Of a DNA stretch of 21,230 nucleotides, positions 1 through 8,667 are shown in pieces. Each line of letters begins with the position of its first letter. The stretch's first letter is position 1. The stretch is from a virus, in the IMG/VR virus record IMGVR_UViG_3300025127_000344, positions 1 to 21,230 of that record; one strand, 5' to 3'. A model generated the notes under the pieces. The model did not search any database. It was given only the letters and a program-made list of their open reading frames with translations, and was not told the origin of the DNA. The position numbers and the translations under genes were made by a program.

Positions 1-1
1 T

Positions 2-2146
2 GCTAATATTAATATCCAGTATAGTAGTATTCCACCTATTAAAGCAACTTATGATTATGCTAAAAATAATCCCGATGAGGAAGTATTATTTATTTTAGGT
101 GCTAGAGAGGGTAATGAAGATGATTTTAAAGATATATCTGATAGAACTAAATCTCTTGATAATTACCCTAATTTAAATTTACGTACTATAGTTACCCAAG
201 GTGGTGTATCTGGTACAGCTGCTAGAGAGGCAGGTAAAATTAGTTCGGAAAAATTAAAACGTTTTCTACCAGATGAGTTAAGCAATAAAGAAGTAGAACA
301 AGTTTATCAAATGATTTCTGATAAATTAGATGAAGGTAGAAAAAAGAAAAAAGATCCTAAAAAAGGTACTGGTAAAAAACCTAAGGGTTCGGGTAGAAGA
401 TTATACACAGATGAAGATCCTAAAGATACAGTTGGTATTAAATTTAGTACTAGACAAGATATTGTAGATACATTAGCTAAAAAATCTTTTAAAGCCAAAT
501 CACATGCTAGGCAATCTCAAATCATTAATTTGATCCACCAAAGGGTAAGAGCGGCATTAGGTAGAACTAAGGATCCCAAGAAAAAAGCTAAATTAAAATC
601 TGGGTTTGAGTATATTAAAAAACGTAAAGAAGCATCGAAAGCTAAAACACAACGTTTAAAAAAACAAAAACTTAAAGAAAAAAAAGGATATGGTAAATCT
701 TCAGGTTATAGATATAGATCTATTTATAAAAAAGGAGGTAAGTTTTACTTTATGCAAGATAATCCATTTTCACCAGGGATAAGACAAGAATTTGGTCCTT
801 ACAAAACTAAAGAGGCGGCTAAAAGAAAAATGCAATCATTCCCTCCGGGTACTAGTTATAGAGATTTAACCGAAATTGGTATAGACTTATCTAACTACTC
901 AGGACAAGTATTACCTGGAGATGTTCTAAGAGCACCTAAGGGTTTTCCATTAGGGGGTAAAAAATTAGAAAAATCTAAACAACTAAAAGTTATAAAAAAC
1001 AGTAGAGAGGGAGTTAATAGATATAAACTTTCATTAGAGGATTCAGAGGGTAAAAGGTATACTGTTAGAAATTTTCAAATGGATGGTGAGTATAAGGGTA
1101 AAAAATTACCTAAATGGGGTATGGTTAGAAAATCTAAAAAAAATCTAAATGAGGAAATAGACTCCAGTAGGTTTGATTTTAAACCCTATATTGCTTCACT
1201 TAATCAATATTTTATAGATAATGAAATGGCTATAGAACCTATACCTAATGTAAAAATGGTTCATAATGATATAGAAAATGGGGAAGATATATTTGGTAAT
1301 ACTGCTTATTATGCCCCTTCTACTAATTTAATAGTTCTTTTTACTTATGGTAGGCACCCCAAAGATATTTTACGATCTTATGCTCATGAATTAGTTCATG
1401 TACATCAAAATATGGAAGATAGATTACAAAACATAAATACTACTGATGTTAATGAGGATGATTATTTAGAACAACTAGAAAGAGAAGCATATGAAACTGG
1501 AAATATTATGTTTAGAAGTTGGACGGATTCACTTACTGGTAATAAATTGCAAGAAAATATTCAAATGATAATTACTGAAAAAAAGAAAAAGGATCCATTT
1601 GGTCTTAAGGCATATGCCTTACAATTAGCTAAAGGTTTAGAGGAACAAGAAAGTGAATATAAAGTTTATCTTGATATGGATGGTGTTGTGGCTAATTTTG
1701 ATAAACGATTTGAAGATCTATCAGGTATGGCTCCAAGAGAATTTGAATCTAAATATGGTAAAAATAAATTTTGGGATTTTATAGATGAAGAACATAAAGT
1801 AAGTTTTTGGGTGGGAATACCAGTTATGCCTGGGGCTTCAGCTTTAATTGATAGGGTAAAAAAATATAATTATGAATTACTTACTGCCCCTTCAGTTAAA
1901 AAACAATCATATTTAGGTAAAATTCTTTGGGTAAGAAATCATAATGATTTATTAGGTGGTAAACCACGAATTAATTTTAAAAAGGCTAAAGATAAACATA
2001 AAGTTAAATCACAATTAAGTGATAAAGATATTTTAATTGATGATAGAATGGACACAATTGAAAGATGGGAAGCAGCTGGAGGTACAGGTATTCATTATAA
2101 ATCAGCAAGTCAAGTTTTAAATGATTTAAATAAAATGGGGTTATGA
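2..2146 (+). CDS. 5'-truncated multidomain protein: nucleotidyltransferase remnant, basic module, HExxH peptidase-like, HAD phosphatase
   Basis: The frame is open from base 2, so the gene starts before the window; the first visible ATG at 311 lies inside the protein. Residue numbers count from base 2 (714 residues). Residues 1-100 look like the C-terminal half of a cytidylyltransferase-fold nucleotidyltransferase, with a strand-like EVLFILGARE and the VSGTAARE signature at 69-76. Residues 112-230 are very Lys/Arg-rich, and 232-285 form a small aromatic/basic module (GYRYRSIYKKGGKFYF). Residues 387-526 hold a zinc-peptidase signature, HELVH at 462-466, with a possible third ligand in EREA at 493-496. 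Residues 554-714 are a HAD fold of the 5'-nucleotidase type: DMDG at 558-561, then LTAPS and LIDDR. Candidate (I/L)-x-E prohead-protease sites sit between the domains at E111, E384 and E526. HAD is the safest call; peptidase activity is inferred from the motif alone. It could be a packaged polyprotein or simply a fusion enzyme. Confidence 0.8.
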   Translation, partial: ANINIQYSSIPPIKATYDYAKNNPDEEVLFILGAREGNEDDFKDISDRTKSLDNYPNLNLRTIVTQGGVSGTAAREAGKISSEKLKRFLPDELSNKEVEQVYQMISDKLDEGRKKKKDPKKGTGKKPKGSGRRLYTDEDPKDTVGIKFSTRQDIVDTLAKKSFKAKSHARQSQIINLIHQRVRAALGRTKDPKKKAKLKSGFEYIKKRKEASKAKTQRLKKQKLKEKKGYGKSSGYRYRSIYKKGGKFYFMQDNPFSPGIRQEFGPYKTKEAAKRKMQSFPPGTSYRDLTEIGIDLSNYSGQVLPGDVLRAPKGFPLGGKKLEKSKQLKVIKNSREGVNRYKLSLEDSEGKRYTVRNFQMDGEYKGKKLPKWGMVRKSKKNLNEEIDSSRFDFKPYIASLNQYFIDNEMAIEPIPNVKMVHNDIENGEDIFGNTAYYAPSTNLIVLFTYGRHPKDILRSYAHELVHVHQNMEDRLQNINTTDVNEDDYLEQLEREAYETGNIMFRSWTDSLTGNKLQENIQMIITEKKKKDPFGLKAYALQLAKGLEEQESEYKVYLDMDGVVANFDKRFEDLSGMAPREFESKYGKNKFWDFIDEEHKVSFWVGIPVMPGASALIDRVKKYNYELLTAPSVKKQSYLGKILWVRNHNDLLGGKPRINFKKAKDKHKVKSQLSDKDILIDDRMDTIERWEAAGGTGIHYKSASQVLNDLNKMGL

Positions 2147-2724
2147 GTAAAGAATCAGTATTAAAAAAAACATTCCAAAAAAAAGATGTTGAGCGTTTAA
2201 GAAATTTAATGCAAGGCAAATATGGTAATAAATCGGGCACTAGTGTTGGATTTAAAAAAGCTAAAGATTATTATAATGAAGGTGATATTTGGGAAGCAGA
2301 TGGTAGGACTTGGACGATAAAAAATGGTATTAAACAAAATGTTACTAAATTAGATAAAGCTAAAAAAGCTCATATAGTACCTCTTTTATGTCCTAAATGT
2401 AAAAAAGCTATGAAAAGAGTAGATAAACCCTACTATAATATACATAAATTTTGCCTTAATTGTTTTGCTAAGTTCGAAGATAATTTAAAAAAAGAAGGTA
2501 AATATAAATTACATTATGAATCTTTAAATAATAAAATTATTGATAAAAGAATTGATGAATTTAAACAGTATGTAAAAGAAAGACTCCAAGAAAATAATAA
2601 ATCTTTTGTATCAGAAAATGGCGAAATTGAAAAATGGATTGGTAAATTAGATGAATCTAAAGTGGAAGAATATTTAAATAGTGTTATTAATTATTTAGAA
2701 ACTTTAAAGGTAAAAAGTACTTAA
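2143..2724 (+). CDS. Zinc-ribbon-like phage protein, function unknown
   Basis: This 193-residue protein overlaps the upstream gene by 4 bases (ATGA), so it is probably translationally coupled to it. The N-terminal half is basic and contains [20 protein letters not shown], followed by two CxxC pairs, CPKC at residues 83-86 and CLNC at 104-107. These would form a four-cysteine zinc ribbon. The C-terminal 70 residues are predicted helical, charged and Lys/Glu-rich. I recall proteins with this layout from marine T4-like phages, where no role is assigned. The zinc ribbon suggests nucleic-acid or protein binding, but nothing in the sequence fixes a function. It ends just before a late-promoter box. 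Confidence 0.85.
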   Translation: MSKESVLKKTFQKKDVERLRNLMQGKYGNKSGTSVGFKKAKDYYNEGDIWEADGRTWTIKNGIKQNVTKLDKAKKAHIVPLLCPKCKKAMKRVDKPYYNIHKFCLNCFAKFEDNLKKEGKYKLHYESLNNKIIDKRIDEFKQYVKERLQENNKSFVSENGEIEKWIGKLDESKVEEYLNSVINYLETLKVKST

Positions 2725-2740
2725 TATTTATAATAAAATA
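2723..2740 (+). promoter_or_regulatory. T4-type late promoter candidate
   Basis: The intergenic sequence AATATTTATAATAAAATA contains TATAATAA (2729-2736), one insertion/shift away from the T4 late core TATAAATA. It shares the ATATTTATAA block with four other intergenic boxes in the window. The box ends 10 bases before the ATG at 2747, and no Shine-Dalgarno sequence lies between them. Confidence 0.6.
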
Positions 2741-2746
2741 TCACTC

Positions 2747-4219
2747 ATGAAAGATAATTTTAACATTTATAATTGGAAACAAAACACCAATAAAAATTCT
2801 GAAAATAAAGAAAAATTCGATTTATATGAATGGAATAAAAAAAGATATTTAGGTGAATTAGATATTTCTGATGAAGAAGAAGGACAGAATGTAAGTGCAG
2901 CTAATTTATCTGGGGATGTTAATATAACTCGTGGGGGAGATGATCCTAAAACCGGAGCCGAGCAAGAATCAGATGATAACGTAGTGGGAGAAGGTGTTAA
3001 TGATAGAGAAATAAAAGGTAAACTTTCTGATTTAACTTATGATTTTTTATCTAATTATTTTGAAACAGAAAGATTTAATGCACCTAATCCTGATGATAGT
3101 TCTAGAACTATTTATAGTCCTGATCAATGGGAAGATTGGAAACAGGGTATTATGAAAAGGTTTGGGGATGTTGATATTAAACTAGATAACCAGGGTAATT
3201 TTGATAGTGATAAATTTCAAATTTTAGATAAACAATTTCAATCTGATAAAAAAGGATTTATTCAGAGTAAAGCAGCTTATTTAGATAAAATTAGACAAAG
3301 AACTAATTTTGGTTTAGATGAAGCAATGGATGCATCCAGAGATAAATTAAATCAACTTGCTATGAATATAGGATTTGATAAATTTGCTAAAACTATATTA
3401 ATGTTAAAAGATGAAAATCTTTTAAATGATATAGTTGATGCTATGAAAATGTATAAAGTTGATAATGTTAGTTATTATAACCCAGACGTATTAAAAGAAT
3501 CAATTAATTTAAGTGATTATAATGAAGATGTAGAAAAGGCTATAGATGCTGGTATTAGGGTAGGTAGTAACTTTGATGTAGAAGATGTTATGTATTATGT
3601 ACATAATAATTGGATGGCAGGAAATTTATCAGCAGATGAAGCAATGAAAAAAATAAGTAAATATATTAGTCCTATAAGAGAAAATATTGATTATGATGAA
3701 GCTTTAACATTAAGAGGGATGTTAGCTGATCTAAAAAAAGAAAGGGAGCAATTATTTAGAGATATGGAACAGGAAGCTGAACCCGAAGGTGGACCAATTG
3801 CTGATAGATATGGTAACGAATTAAATAAAATAGAAGATCGTATGTATAAAATTGCTAAACAACTCCGTGATTATGATATGAATGAAAATGTAGCTCCTAA
3901 CCATGATGGTAAGGCTGCACCTTATGGTTCTGGTTATAAAGCTGTTAAAGAAACTTTAAGGTTTATTAAAGAAAATAACCCCGAATTCACAAATGAAGAA
4001 ATTAAAGCTGAATTAAAAAATATTAAGGAATTAGGTTCATTATTAGATGAAAAAGCTAAATCCAAATTATGTAAAAGAGGTAGAGATTATATAGCTGCAA
4101 GAAAAAGAGCAGGTGAAAAATCATCTGCTTATTTATCTGGTAGAGCAGTTAAAGTTTGTAAGGGACAAATTAAAGGAGCAGGTGGTAAAAGAAAAAAATC
4201 TTATAAAGGAAAAAAATAA
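2747..4219 (+). CDS. Modular virion-associated candidate with acidic body and basic Cys-pair tail
   Basis: This 490-residue protein begins [13 protein letters not shown], and a similar phrase ([17 protein letters not shown]) follows near residue 24. Both resemble the short N-terminal motif of the 5413, 10576 and 11064 products. A Gly/Asp/Glu-rich stretch follows ([20 protein letters not shown]), then a long charged, mostly helical body. The last 55 residues are a basic module with a C-x28-C pair ([20 protein letters not shown] to KVCKGQIKG) and a Lys/Gly tail (KKSYKGKK). I recall the same tail attached to different bodies in marine phages, which suggests an exchangeable module. It is the first gene after a late promoter and ends in a TAATG junction with the next gene. 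A structural or internal-head role is inferred from context. Confidence 0.8.
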   Translation: MKDNFNIYNWKQNTNKNSENKEKFDLYEWNKKRYLGELDISDEEEGQNVSAANLSGDVNITRGGDDPKTGAEQESDDNVVGEGVNDREIKGKLSDLTYDFLSNYFETERFNAPNPDDSSRTIYSPDQWEDWKQGIMKRFGDVDIKLDNQGNFDSDKFQILDKQFQSDKKGFIQSKAAYLDKIRQRTNFGLDEAMDASRDKLNQLAMNIGFDKFAKTILMLKDENLLNDIVDAMKMYKVDNVSYYNPDVLKESINLSDYNEDVEKAIDAGIRVGSNFDVEDVMYYVHNNWMAGNLSADEAMKKISKYISPIRENIDYDEALTLRGMLADLKKEREQLFRDMEQEAEPEGGPIADRYGNELNKIEDRMYKIAKQLRDYDMNENVAPNHDGKAAPYGSGYKAVKETLRFIKENNPEFTNEEIKAELKNIKELGSLLDEKAKSKLCKRGRDYIAARKRAGEKSSAYLSGRAVKVCKGQIKGAGGKRKKSYKGKK

Positions 4220-4494
4220 TGTTACCTAACTACGAAGAAATTTTAAGGGAATCATTACGTGATTGGTTTAAAAAAGAGGACTGGGTAAGAATTAACACCT
4301 CAGGTAATATAGCTGGTCCTTGTGGTACAATGAAAAAAGGTAAACCTACCACAAGATGTTTGCCAAGAAAAAAAGCACAATCACTTACTAAAGCTGAGCG
4401 TAAAGCTACTGTAGCTAAAAAAGTACGTGGTAGTAAAAAAGGAAAACAGTTTGTAAAAAATACAAAAAAATCCGAATTCAAGAAGAAAAAATAA
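4219..4494 (+). CDS. Small, very basic protein (DUF6321-like), candidate internal head protein
   Basis: This 91-residue protein is extremely Lys/Arg-rich. The N-terminus [19 protein letters not shown] contains an L-R-E/S site (E11) that fits the gp21-type cleavage rule. Next comes the core WVRINTSGNIAGPCG with a C-x11-C pair (GPCG to TRCLPR), then LTKAERKATVAKK and a poly-basic tail. From memory the core matches a small domain common in marine T4-like phages (DUF6321); I cannot run a search. The start shares its A with the upstream stop (TAATG), and an AAGGA about 8 bases upstream could act as a ribosome site. The charge suits DNA binding inside the capsid, but that is inference. Confidence 0.8.
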   Translation: MLPNYEEILRESLRDWFKKEDWVRINTSGNIAGPCGTMKKGKPTTRCLPRKKAQSLTKAERKATVAKKVRGSKKGKQFVKNTKKSEFKKKK

Positions 4495-5387
4495 TGGAAG
4501 ACAAAAAAGGCCCTGAATACTTAGGTAGATTTTTAGGTGCTATTATGGCACTATTAATTTATCTTATGGTTACTGGTTGTAGCTCCTATAGATTAGCTAC
4601 CATTAGTGATGACATGTACCCAGTGGACTTTACTATCCCTGTATCTAATGAAACTAAAATAGATACAATTGATTCCTTTTTTAAATTAAAATATAAACTT
4701 AGAACTGATTTTAGCTTTAGATGGGATTTTGCACAATATGCTATGAACCAACCTTATTCATGGTATTGGAATAATCCAAGATTAGATGGTATTTGGAGAC
4801 CTTATAATAGATTTGATGTTTATTTTCATAGCCATTGGTTCTGGACTGATTGGGCTTGGAATTATCCTTTTAACTATTATTCATGGGGTTGGTACAATTG
4901 GAATAGACCTTATTATTACTATGGTTGGAATCGACCTTATAATCCTTGGAATAGTATAAATTGGAATAATAACTATAATAATAATGTAGTTTATGTTAAT
5001 GGAAGAAGAGGAAGCAGAAATGTCATTTCAAGTTATAATAATAATATTGAAAATAATATAGTTAGAAGATATAATAATCCTAGAAAAGATGTAAATAATA
5101 GTAATCTTAATAACATTGTTAATGAATTAAGAGATAATTATAATATTAAACCTAGAGTTTATAGCAATTCTAATAATGTACCTAATAATAATGTTATTAG
5201 AAATAATAATAGAAGACCTGTTATACCTAATTATAATAATAATACTAATTTTAATAATAATATAAATTCTAGATCTTCTTCTCCTGTTAGATCTTATTCT
5301 CCTCCACCATCAAGTAACATCTCACGAGGTAGTTCAGTATCAAGTGGAGGTAGTTCCAGAGGAGGCAATTCTAGAGGAATAAACTAA
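4494..5387 (+). CDS. Lipoprotein rich in Trp, Tyr and Asn
   Basis: This 297-residue protein has a lipoprotein signal: a short charged n-region (MEDKKGPEYLGRF), a hydrophobic stretch, and a lipobox V26-T27-G28-C29 followed by SS. A start at the later Met18 would leave too short a signal, so the first ATG is preferred. After about residue 80 the chain becomes very rich in Trp, Tyr, Asn and Pro (WYWNNPRLDGIWRPYNRFD and similar). Residues 150-260 are Asn-rich low complexity, and the end is Ser/Gly-rich. Proteins of this composition occur as cell-envelope lipoproteins in Bacteroidetes, so acquisition from a host is plausible. It is the last gene before a late promoter and is joined to the previous gene by TAATG. 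Superinfection exclusion, envelope modification during lysis, or a virion role are all possible; none is shown. Confidence 0.8.
   Translation: MEDKKGPEYLGRFLGAIMALLIYLMVTGCSSYRLATISDDMYPVDFTIPVSNETKIDTIDSFFKLKYKLRTDFSFRWDFAQYAMNQPYSWYWNNPRLDGIWRPYNRFDVYFHSHWFWTDWAWNYPFNYYSWGWYNWNRPYYYYGWNRPYNPWNSINWNNNYNNNVVYVNGRRGSRNVISSYNNNIENNIVRRYNNPRKDVNNSNLNNIVNELRDNYNIKPRVYSNSNNVPNNNVIRNNNRRPVIPNYNNNTNFNNNINSRSSSPVRSYSPPPSSNISRGSSVSSGGSSRGGNSRGIN
4963..5265 (+). repeat. AAT/ATT low-complexity tract inside the lipoprotein gene
   Basis: AAT-type triplets recur densely and encode runs of Asn with scattered Arg, Val, Ile and Pro. The pattern is an imperfect trinucleotide repeat, not an exact tandem array, and the reading frame stays open through it. 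Such tracts can expand or contract by slippage without breaking the frame. Confidence 0.6.
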
Positions 5388-5402
5388 TATTTATAAATAA
5401 AA
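5386..5402 (+). promoter_or_regulatory. T4-type late promoter, exact core
   Basis: AATATTTATAAATAAAA contains the exact T4 late core TATAAATA at 5392-5399. There are 13 bases between the core and the ATG at 5413, with no Shine-Dalgarno sequence. If transcription starts about 6 bases after the core, as in T4, the leader would be only 7-8 bases. It heads the long 5413-12073 gene run. Confidence 0.7.
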
Positions 5403-5412
5403 ATATACTATA

Positions 5413-6411
5413 ATGGACAACTTTAATTATCAAGCTTATATTAAAAGTGGTAGAATCTACGGAAATAAGCAAGAAGTGATTTCAGAATCACAAGAAATTT
5501 CTGAAAAGAAATATAAACAAGGGTACGACGATAGAGAAGACGAATCCTTAGGTGCTAGAAGAGGCGCTGAAAAAGGTAAAAAACAATCTTTTAAAGATCG
5601 TAGGGATGATTCTTACGGTAAATTCGGAAAACGTGATGCTGAAGCTAAAGGAAAAGATAAAGGACCTGGCAGAAATAAAGTCAATAAAGAAAATGTTGAA
5701 GAAGTAGGCAAGGGTTACTTTAAGAAAAAATTTGGTGTTGGTAAAAAAGGATTTTCTATGGATAAAAGAAAAGAATTAAAAGAAACTGTTCAAGAAGCTT
5801 ACACTAAAATTCAAGAAGGTTCTTATCCTTTTGACCAATGTGTGTCTGACAATGAAGGAAAGTATGGTGAAATGGGAGCTAAAAGAGTATGTGGTGCTAT
5901 TAGAGCCGCTTACGGTGAAGGTTTAGTTAATGAAATGGATGAAGTTTCTTGGAATGATAAAAATAATCCATCTAGAAATAGGGCAGTTGGAGAAAGAGAT
6001 CCTAAAAAAGTAGGTAAATCTACTGCTGCTTATTCTATTAACGAAGAAGTTTCTACTATAAAAATGTCCGAATTAAAATCTAAAATAAGAGAAGACATTA
6101 TTGAAATTCTATCAGAACAAGATGAGGAAGTAGATGTAGATGTTGAAGATGAAGTTAAAGCTGATGTTGATGTTGATGTAGAAGATGATGTAGCTGTAGA
6201 CGCTCAAGGTGATGATATAAACATTAAGAAAAAATCAGTTAAAGCTGATATTGAAGTTGGTTTATCACCTACAGAAGAATTAGTACAAGATTCACTTGAG
6301 GCAGCGATGAAAGCTTCTGAAGCATTAGGTGACGAAGTTTTAACTGATCAGATAGGAAATACTATTACTTATTTTACAAGACAATTTGTAGTAGGTAATA
6401 AATCTGACTAG
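5413..6411 (+). CDS. Modular virion-associated candidate with capsid-targeting-like N-terminus and acidic repeat
   Basis: This 332-residue protein starts MDNFNYQAYIKSGRIYGNK, aligning with the N-termini of the 10576 and 11064 products but without the Glu before the Gly. A basic/acidic low-complexity stretch follows (DDREDESLGARRGAEKGKK). Near residues 135-172 is a Cys-pair module (YPFDQCVSDNEGKYGEMG then RVCGAIRAAYG, C-x16-C). Residues 217-236 (KMSELKSKIREDIIEILSEQ) match the first residues of the 14752 product, and residues 237-263 are alternating acidic/Val (VDVDVEDEV). A conserved-looking C-terminal helix ends the protein. It looks assembled from interchangeable phage modules. It directly follows an exact late promoter, so late expression is likely. 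No enzymatic motif is seen. Confidence 0.8.
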   Translation: MDNFNYQAYIKSGRIYGNKQEVISESQEISEKKYKQGYDDREDESLGARRGAEKGKKQSFKDRRDDSYGKFGKRDAEAKGKDKGPGRNKVNKENVEEVGKGYFKKKFGVGKKGFSMDKRKELKETVQEAYTKIQEGSYPFDQCVSDNEGKYGEMGAKRVCGAIRAAYGEGLVNEMDEVSWNDKNNPSRNRAVGERDPKKVGKSTAAYSINEEVSTIKMSELKSKIREDIIEILSEQDEEVDVDVEDEVKADVDVDVEDDVAVDAQGDDINIKKKSVKADIEVGLSPTEELVQDSLEAAMKASEALGDEVLTDQIGNTITYFTRQFVVGNKSD

Positions 6412-6412
6412 T

Positions 6413-8206
6413 ATGCTTAATGAACGCAAGCTTACCGAAAGAGAACTAGATAAACGCGAAGAAGCTATAAAAGGTTTGTTGTCCAATAAGCGTAAATTAG
6501 TTCAAAAATATGGTAAGGATGCGGAAAAGGTTATGTATGGTATTGCAACTAAACAGGCTAAAAAGAAAATTAAAGATATGAATCTTGAAAATTTAAAGGA
6601 ACTTATAAAACAAACACTCCAAAAAGAACAAGGTCCTGCAACTAATGTAGAACCCTATCATGACCAAACAAAAACAGTAGATACTGGATTTTCTGGTAGA
6701 GCCGATTATGGTGAAGAAGATAAAGCATTAGGCAGAGAAGACGAACTCGAAATGAGAGGTTTAGAAGAAGGTCATGGTTTAGGTCAAAAGGATTTAGATA
6801 CCTTAGAATCACTTAGAAATCAAATAGAACAAGGAACACTAGATAGTAAAAAACAAGATGAATTTGTTAAAGTTCTTGATTTTCTAATTAAATCCAATAT
6901 ATTACAAGATAAAACAAAAGATTTATCTAAAGGTAAAGTTGATGAAAATCTTATTAATGAATTTATAGGGGGCAATACAGAAAAAAGATTATCTATTCTA
7001 TTTGATAAATTAGTTCCTGGTTCTGGTAATTCCGATTCTGTAGAAGGTGAAATTATTAGGGCTGTTAATAGAATTATTTATAGATGGGGTAATGATGGAG
7101 ACCATTTTGCAATGGGTTATGGAGCTGAAACAGCAGGACCTGCTATGGAATATTTAACTGATGCATCTGATATTCCCTTAGAAATAAGAACTAAATTTAA
7201 GGCTTGGGAAAATGATAACTTTAGTAAAGATTATGATAAGGGAGAATTAATAGATTTAGCCCAAATAGCTTTACAACACGTTGAAATGAAAGTAAAAGAA
7301 GATGATCTTACTCCTAATCAAGACGATTTGTTTAATTATGGAGACAAATATATTGATTATGTTAGAGATATGGAAGATGAGGAAGATGAGTATGATGATT
7401 ACTATGATGATGATGAAGAAGACTATATGCAAGAAGATTTAGATGTAGGTCATGTTGATAATGAACCTCATATGCTTAAAAAAGAATTAGCTAGAGCGGG
7501 TCAAATGATTCAAATGCTTTATAGAGCAGTAGACAAATATGATGATCAGGGAGAAGTAGATTTTCCACAATGGTGGCAGAAAAAAATAATTCAAGCTAAT
7601 GCCATGTTAGATAGTGCTTTTGATTATATTGATGGTGAAGAAATGGTAGCTAAAATAGATGCTGTAATTGGTAGTATGGAACCAGTTGAGGTGGATATAG
7701 ATGTTGTTAATGAAGAAGAAGATATTCAAAATAGATTAGATGCTGAAAAGGCAATTAGACAAACTTTAAAAGATGAAGGTGGTGCCGCTGGTTTAAAACC
7801 ATTAGTTAAAGCTGTGAAAAAGTTTGGATTTAATAAAGAAGACTTAATTAAGTTATTAAAAAGAACAGTTAAAGTTGATAAACATAAACATGGTGATTAT
7901 ATATTAACCCCAATAAACGAAAAAGTAACTAAACCAGAAGAAAAAAAACTTAAAAAAATAAAAAAAGAATTAGATAAGGCATCTAAAATGCATAAATCAC
8001 AAGCTGATAGAATTGCAAAAATTGTTAAAGAAAAATTAACAACAGGTGTTGAAGAAAAAAAATTAACTGCTGCTGAAAAAAGAAAAAAGGAAGATATCAT
8101 TATGGCTCTTAAAAAACAAAAAGGTGGTAAGAAAAAACTAGAACCAGTTGATTATGCTGTAGCTACAGATAGAGCTAAAAAATTAGCAGAAAAAAATGAA
8201 AAATAA
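6413..8206 (+). CDS. Large modular acidic/basic phage protein
   Basis: This 597-residue protein lies one base after the previous stop. The N-terminal module (KLTERELDKREEAIKGLLSN to about residue 65) is helical and basic. A middle region of unknown fold follows. An Asp/Glu/Tyr cluster near residues 320-345 (EDEYDDYYDDDEEDYMQED) precedes EDLDVGHVDNEPHMLKKELA and VDFPQWWQKKIIQAN. I recall this last segment as a conserved module in marine T4-like phages. A short acidic VEVDIDVVNEEED lies near residue 424. The C-terminal 120 residues are very Lys-rich and include KLTAAEKRKKEDI. No signal peptide, membrane segment or catalytic motif is visible. It is probably virion-associated; the exact role is unknown. 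Confidence 0.8.
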   Translation: MLNERKLTERELDKREEAIKGLLSNKRKLVQKYGKDAEKVMYGIATKQAKKKIKDMNLENLKELIKQTLQKEQGPATNVEPYHDQTKTVDTGFSGRADYGEEDKALGREDELEMRGLEEGHGLGQKDLDTLESLRNQIEQGTLDSKKQDEFVKVLDFLIKSNILQDKTKDLSKGKVDENLINEFIGGNTEKRLSILFDKLVPGSGNSDSVEGEIIRAVNRIIYRWGNDGDHFAMGYGAETAGPAMEYLTDASDIPLEIRTKFKAWENDNFSKDYDKGELIDLAQIALQHVEMKVKEDDLTPNQDDLFNYGDKYIDYVRDMEDEEDEYDDYYDDDEEDYMQEDLDVGHVDNEPHMLKKELARAGQMIQMLYRAVDKYDDQGEVDFPQWWQKKIIQANAMLDSAFDYIDGEEMVAKIDAVIGSMEPVEVDIDVVNEEEDIQNRLDAEKAIRQTLKDEGGAAGLKPLVKAVKKFGFNKEDLIKLLKRTVKVDKHKHGDYILTPINEKVTKPEEKKLKKIKKELDKASKMHKSQADRIAKIVKEKLTTGVEEKKLTAAEKRKKEDIIMALKKQKGGKKKLEPVDYAVATDRAKKLAEKNEK

Positions 8207-8667
8207 TGACAGCAGCCGAATTAAGACAAAAAATAAGACTACTTGCTAAACAAGTATATTCTGATGTTGTAAAAACTGACGAAGCAGCTCTTGCCTATCC
8301 AGAAATTCAAAAATTTCCTCCTTTAAAAGATATTATTGTAAATTTATTGACTAATGAATTTGATTCATTTATTGAATCAGTTGATTGGGTAGCCCCAAGA
8401 CCTACAACTTTTAGAATTAATTTATTAAATGGTGAAAGTTTTCTTTTAATGTACACTATTAAAAGTTGGATAGGAACGGTAGAGGGAAAAAAATATTATT
8501 TACTTAATCTAGACGAAGAAGAAAGATGTGCTTTAGCGATTAATAGACTACTAAGAGTAGGCCCAGCTAGTGGTGCTGAAGTTGAAGGCGAAGCTGATGC
8601 TGGAGCAGATACAGGTGAAACTGAGGTTGAAGATGAAGTGGATGTTAACGTAGACGTAGAAGCATAA
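8206..8667 (+). CDS. Conserved-looking small phage protein with acidic tail
   Basis: This 153-residue protein begins at a TAATG junction. The first 115 residues look like a compact globular alpha/beta domain (FRINLLNGESFLLMYTIKSW, then KKYYLLNLDEEERCALAINR). The remaining residues are an acidic Ala/Gly/Glu/Val tail ending EVEDEVDVNVDVEA. The tail repeats the V-D/N-V-D-V pattern of the proteins encoded at 5413, 6413 and 8667, suggesting a shared linker or interaction motif. I do not recognise the fold. Its position within an uninterrupted late run suggests a structural or assembly role. Confidence 0.75.
   Translation: MTAAELRQKIRLLAKQVYSDVVKTDEAALAYPEIQKFPPLKDIIVNLLTNEFDSFIESVDWVAPRPTTFRINLLNGESFLLMYTIKSWIGTVEGKKYYLLNLDEEERCALAINRLLRVGPASGAEVEGEADAGADTGETEVEDEVDVNVDVEA

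Noticed and set aside
311-313. ATG 311 as the true start of the first gene
   Set aside because: The frame is open upstream to base 2 and encodes a coherent nucleotidyltransferase end with VSGTAARE, so the gene begins before the window.
307-498. Minus-strand ORF of 63 codons
   Set aside because: It lies opposite the Lys-rich part of the first gene, has no motif, and has no promoter or start context. The same applies to the minus-strand ORFs at 2004, 4230, 7897, 8645, 11250, 14446 and 19662.
4963-5265. AAT-rich tract considered as a tandem repeat array or CRISPR-like element
   Set aside because: There is no unit of constant length and no spacers, and the frame encodes Asn-rich protein throughout.
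6413-8206. Each of the many (I/L)-x-E tripeptides in this protein as a cleavage site
   Set aside because: The tripeptide is frequent by chance in Leu/Ile/Glu-rich sequences. Without domain-border placement or a shared linker these are not informative.
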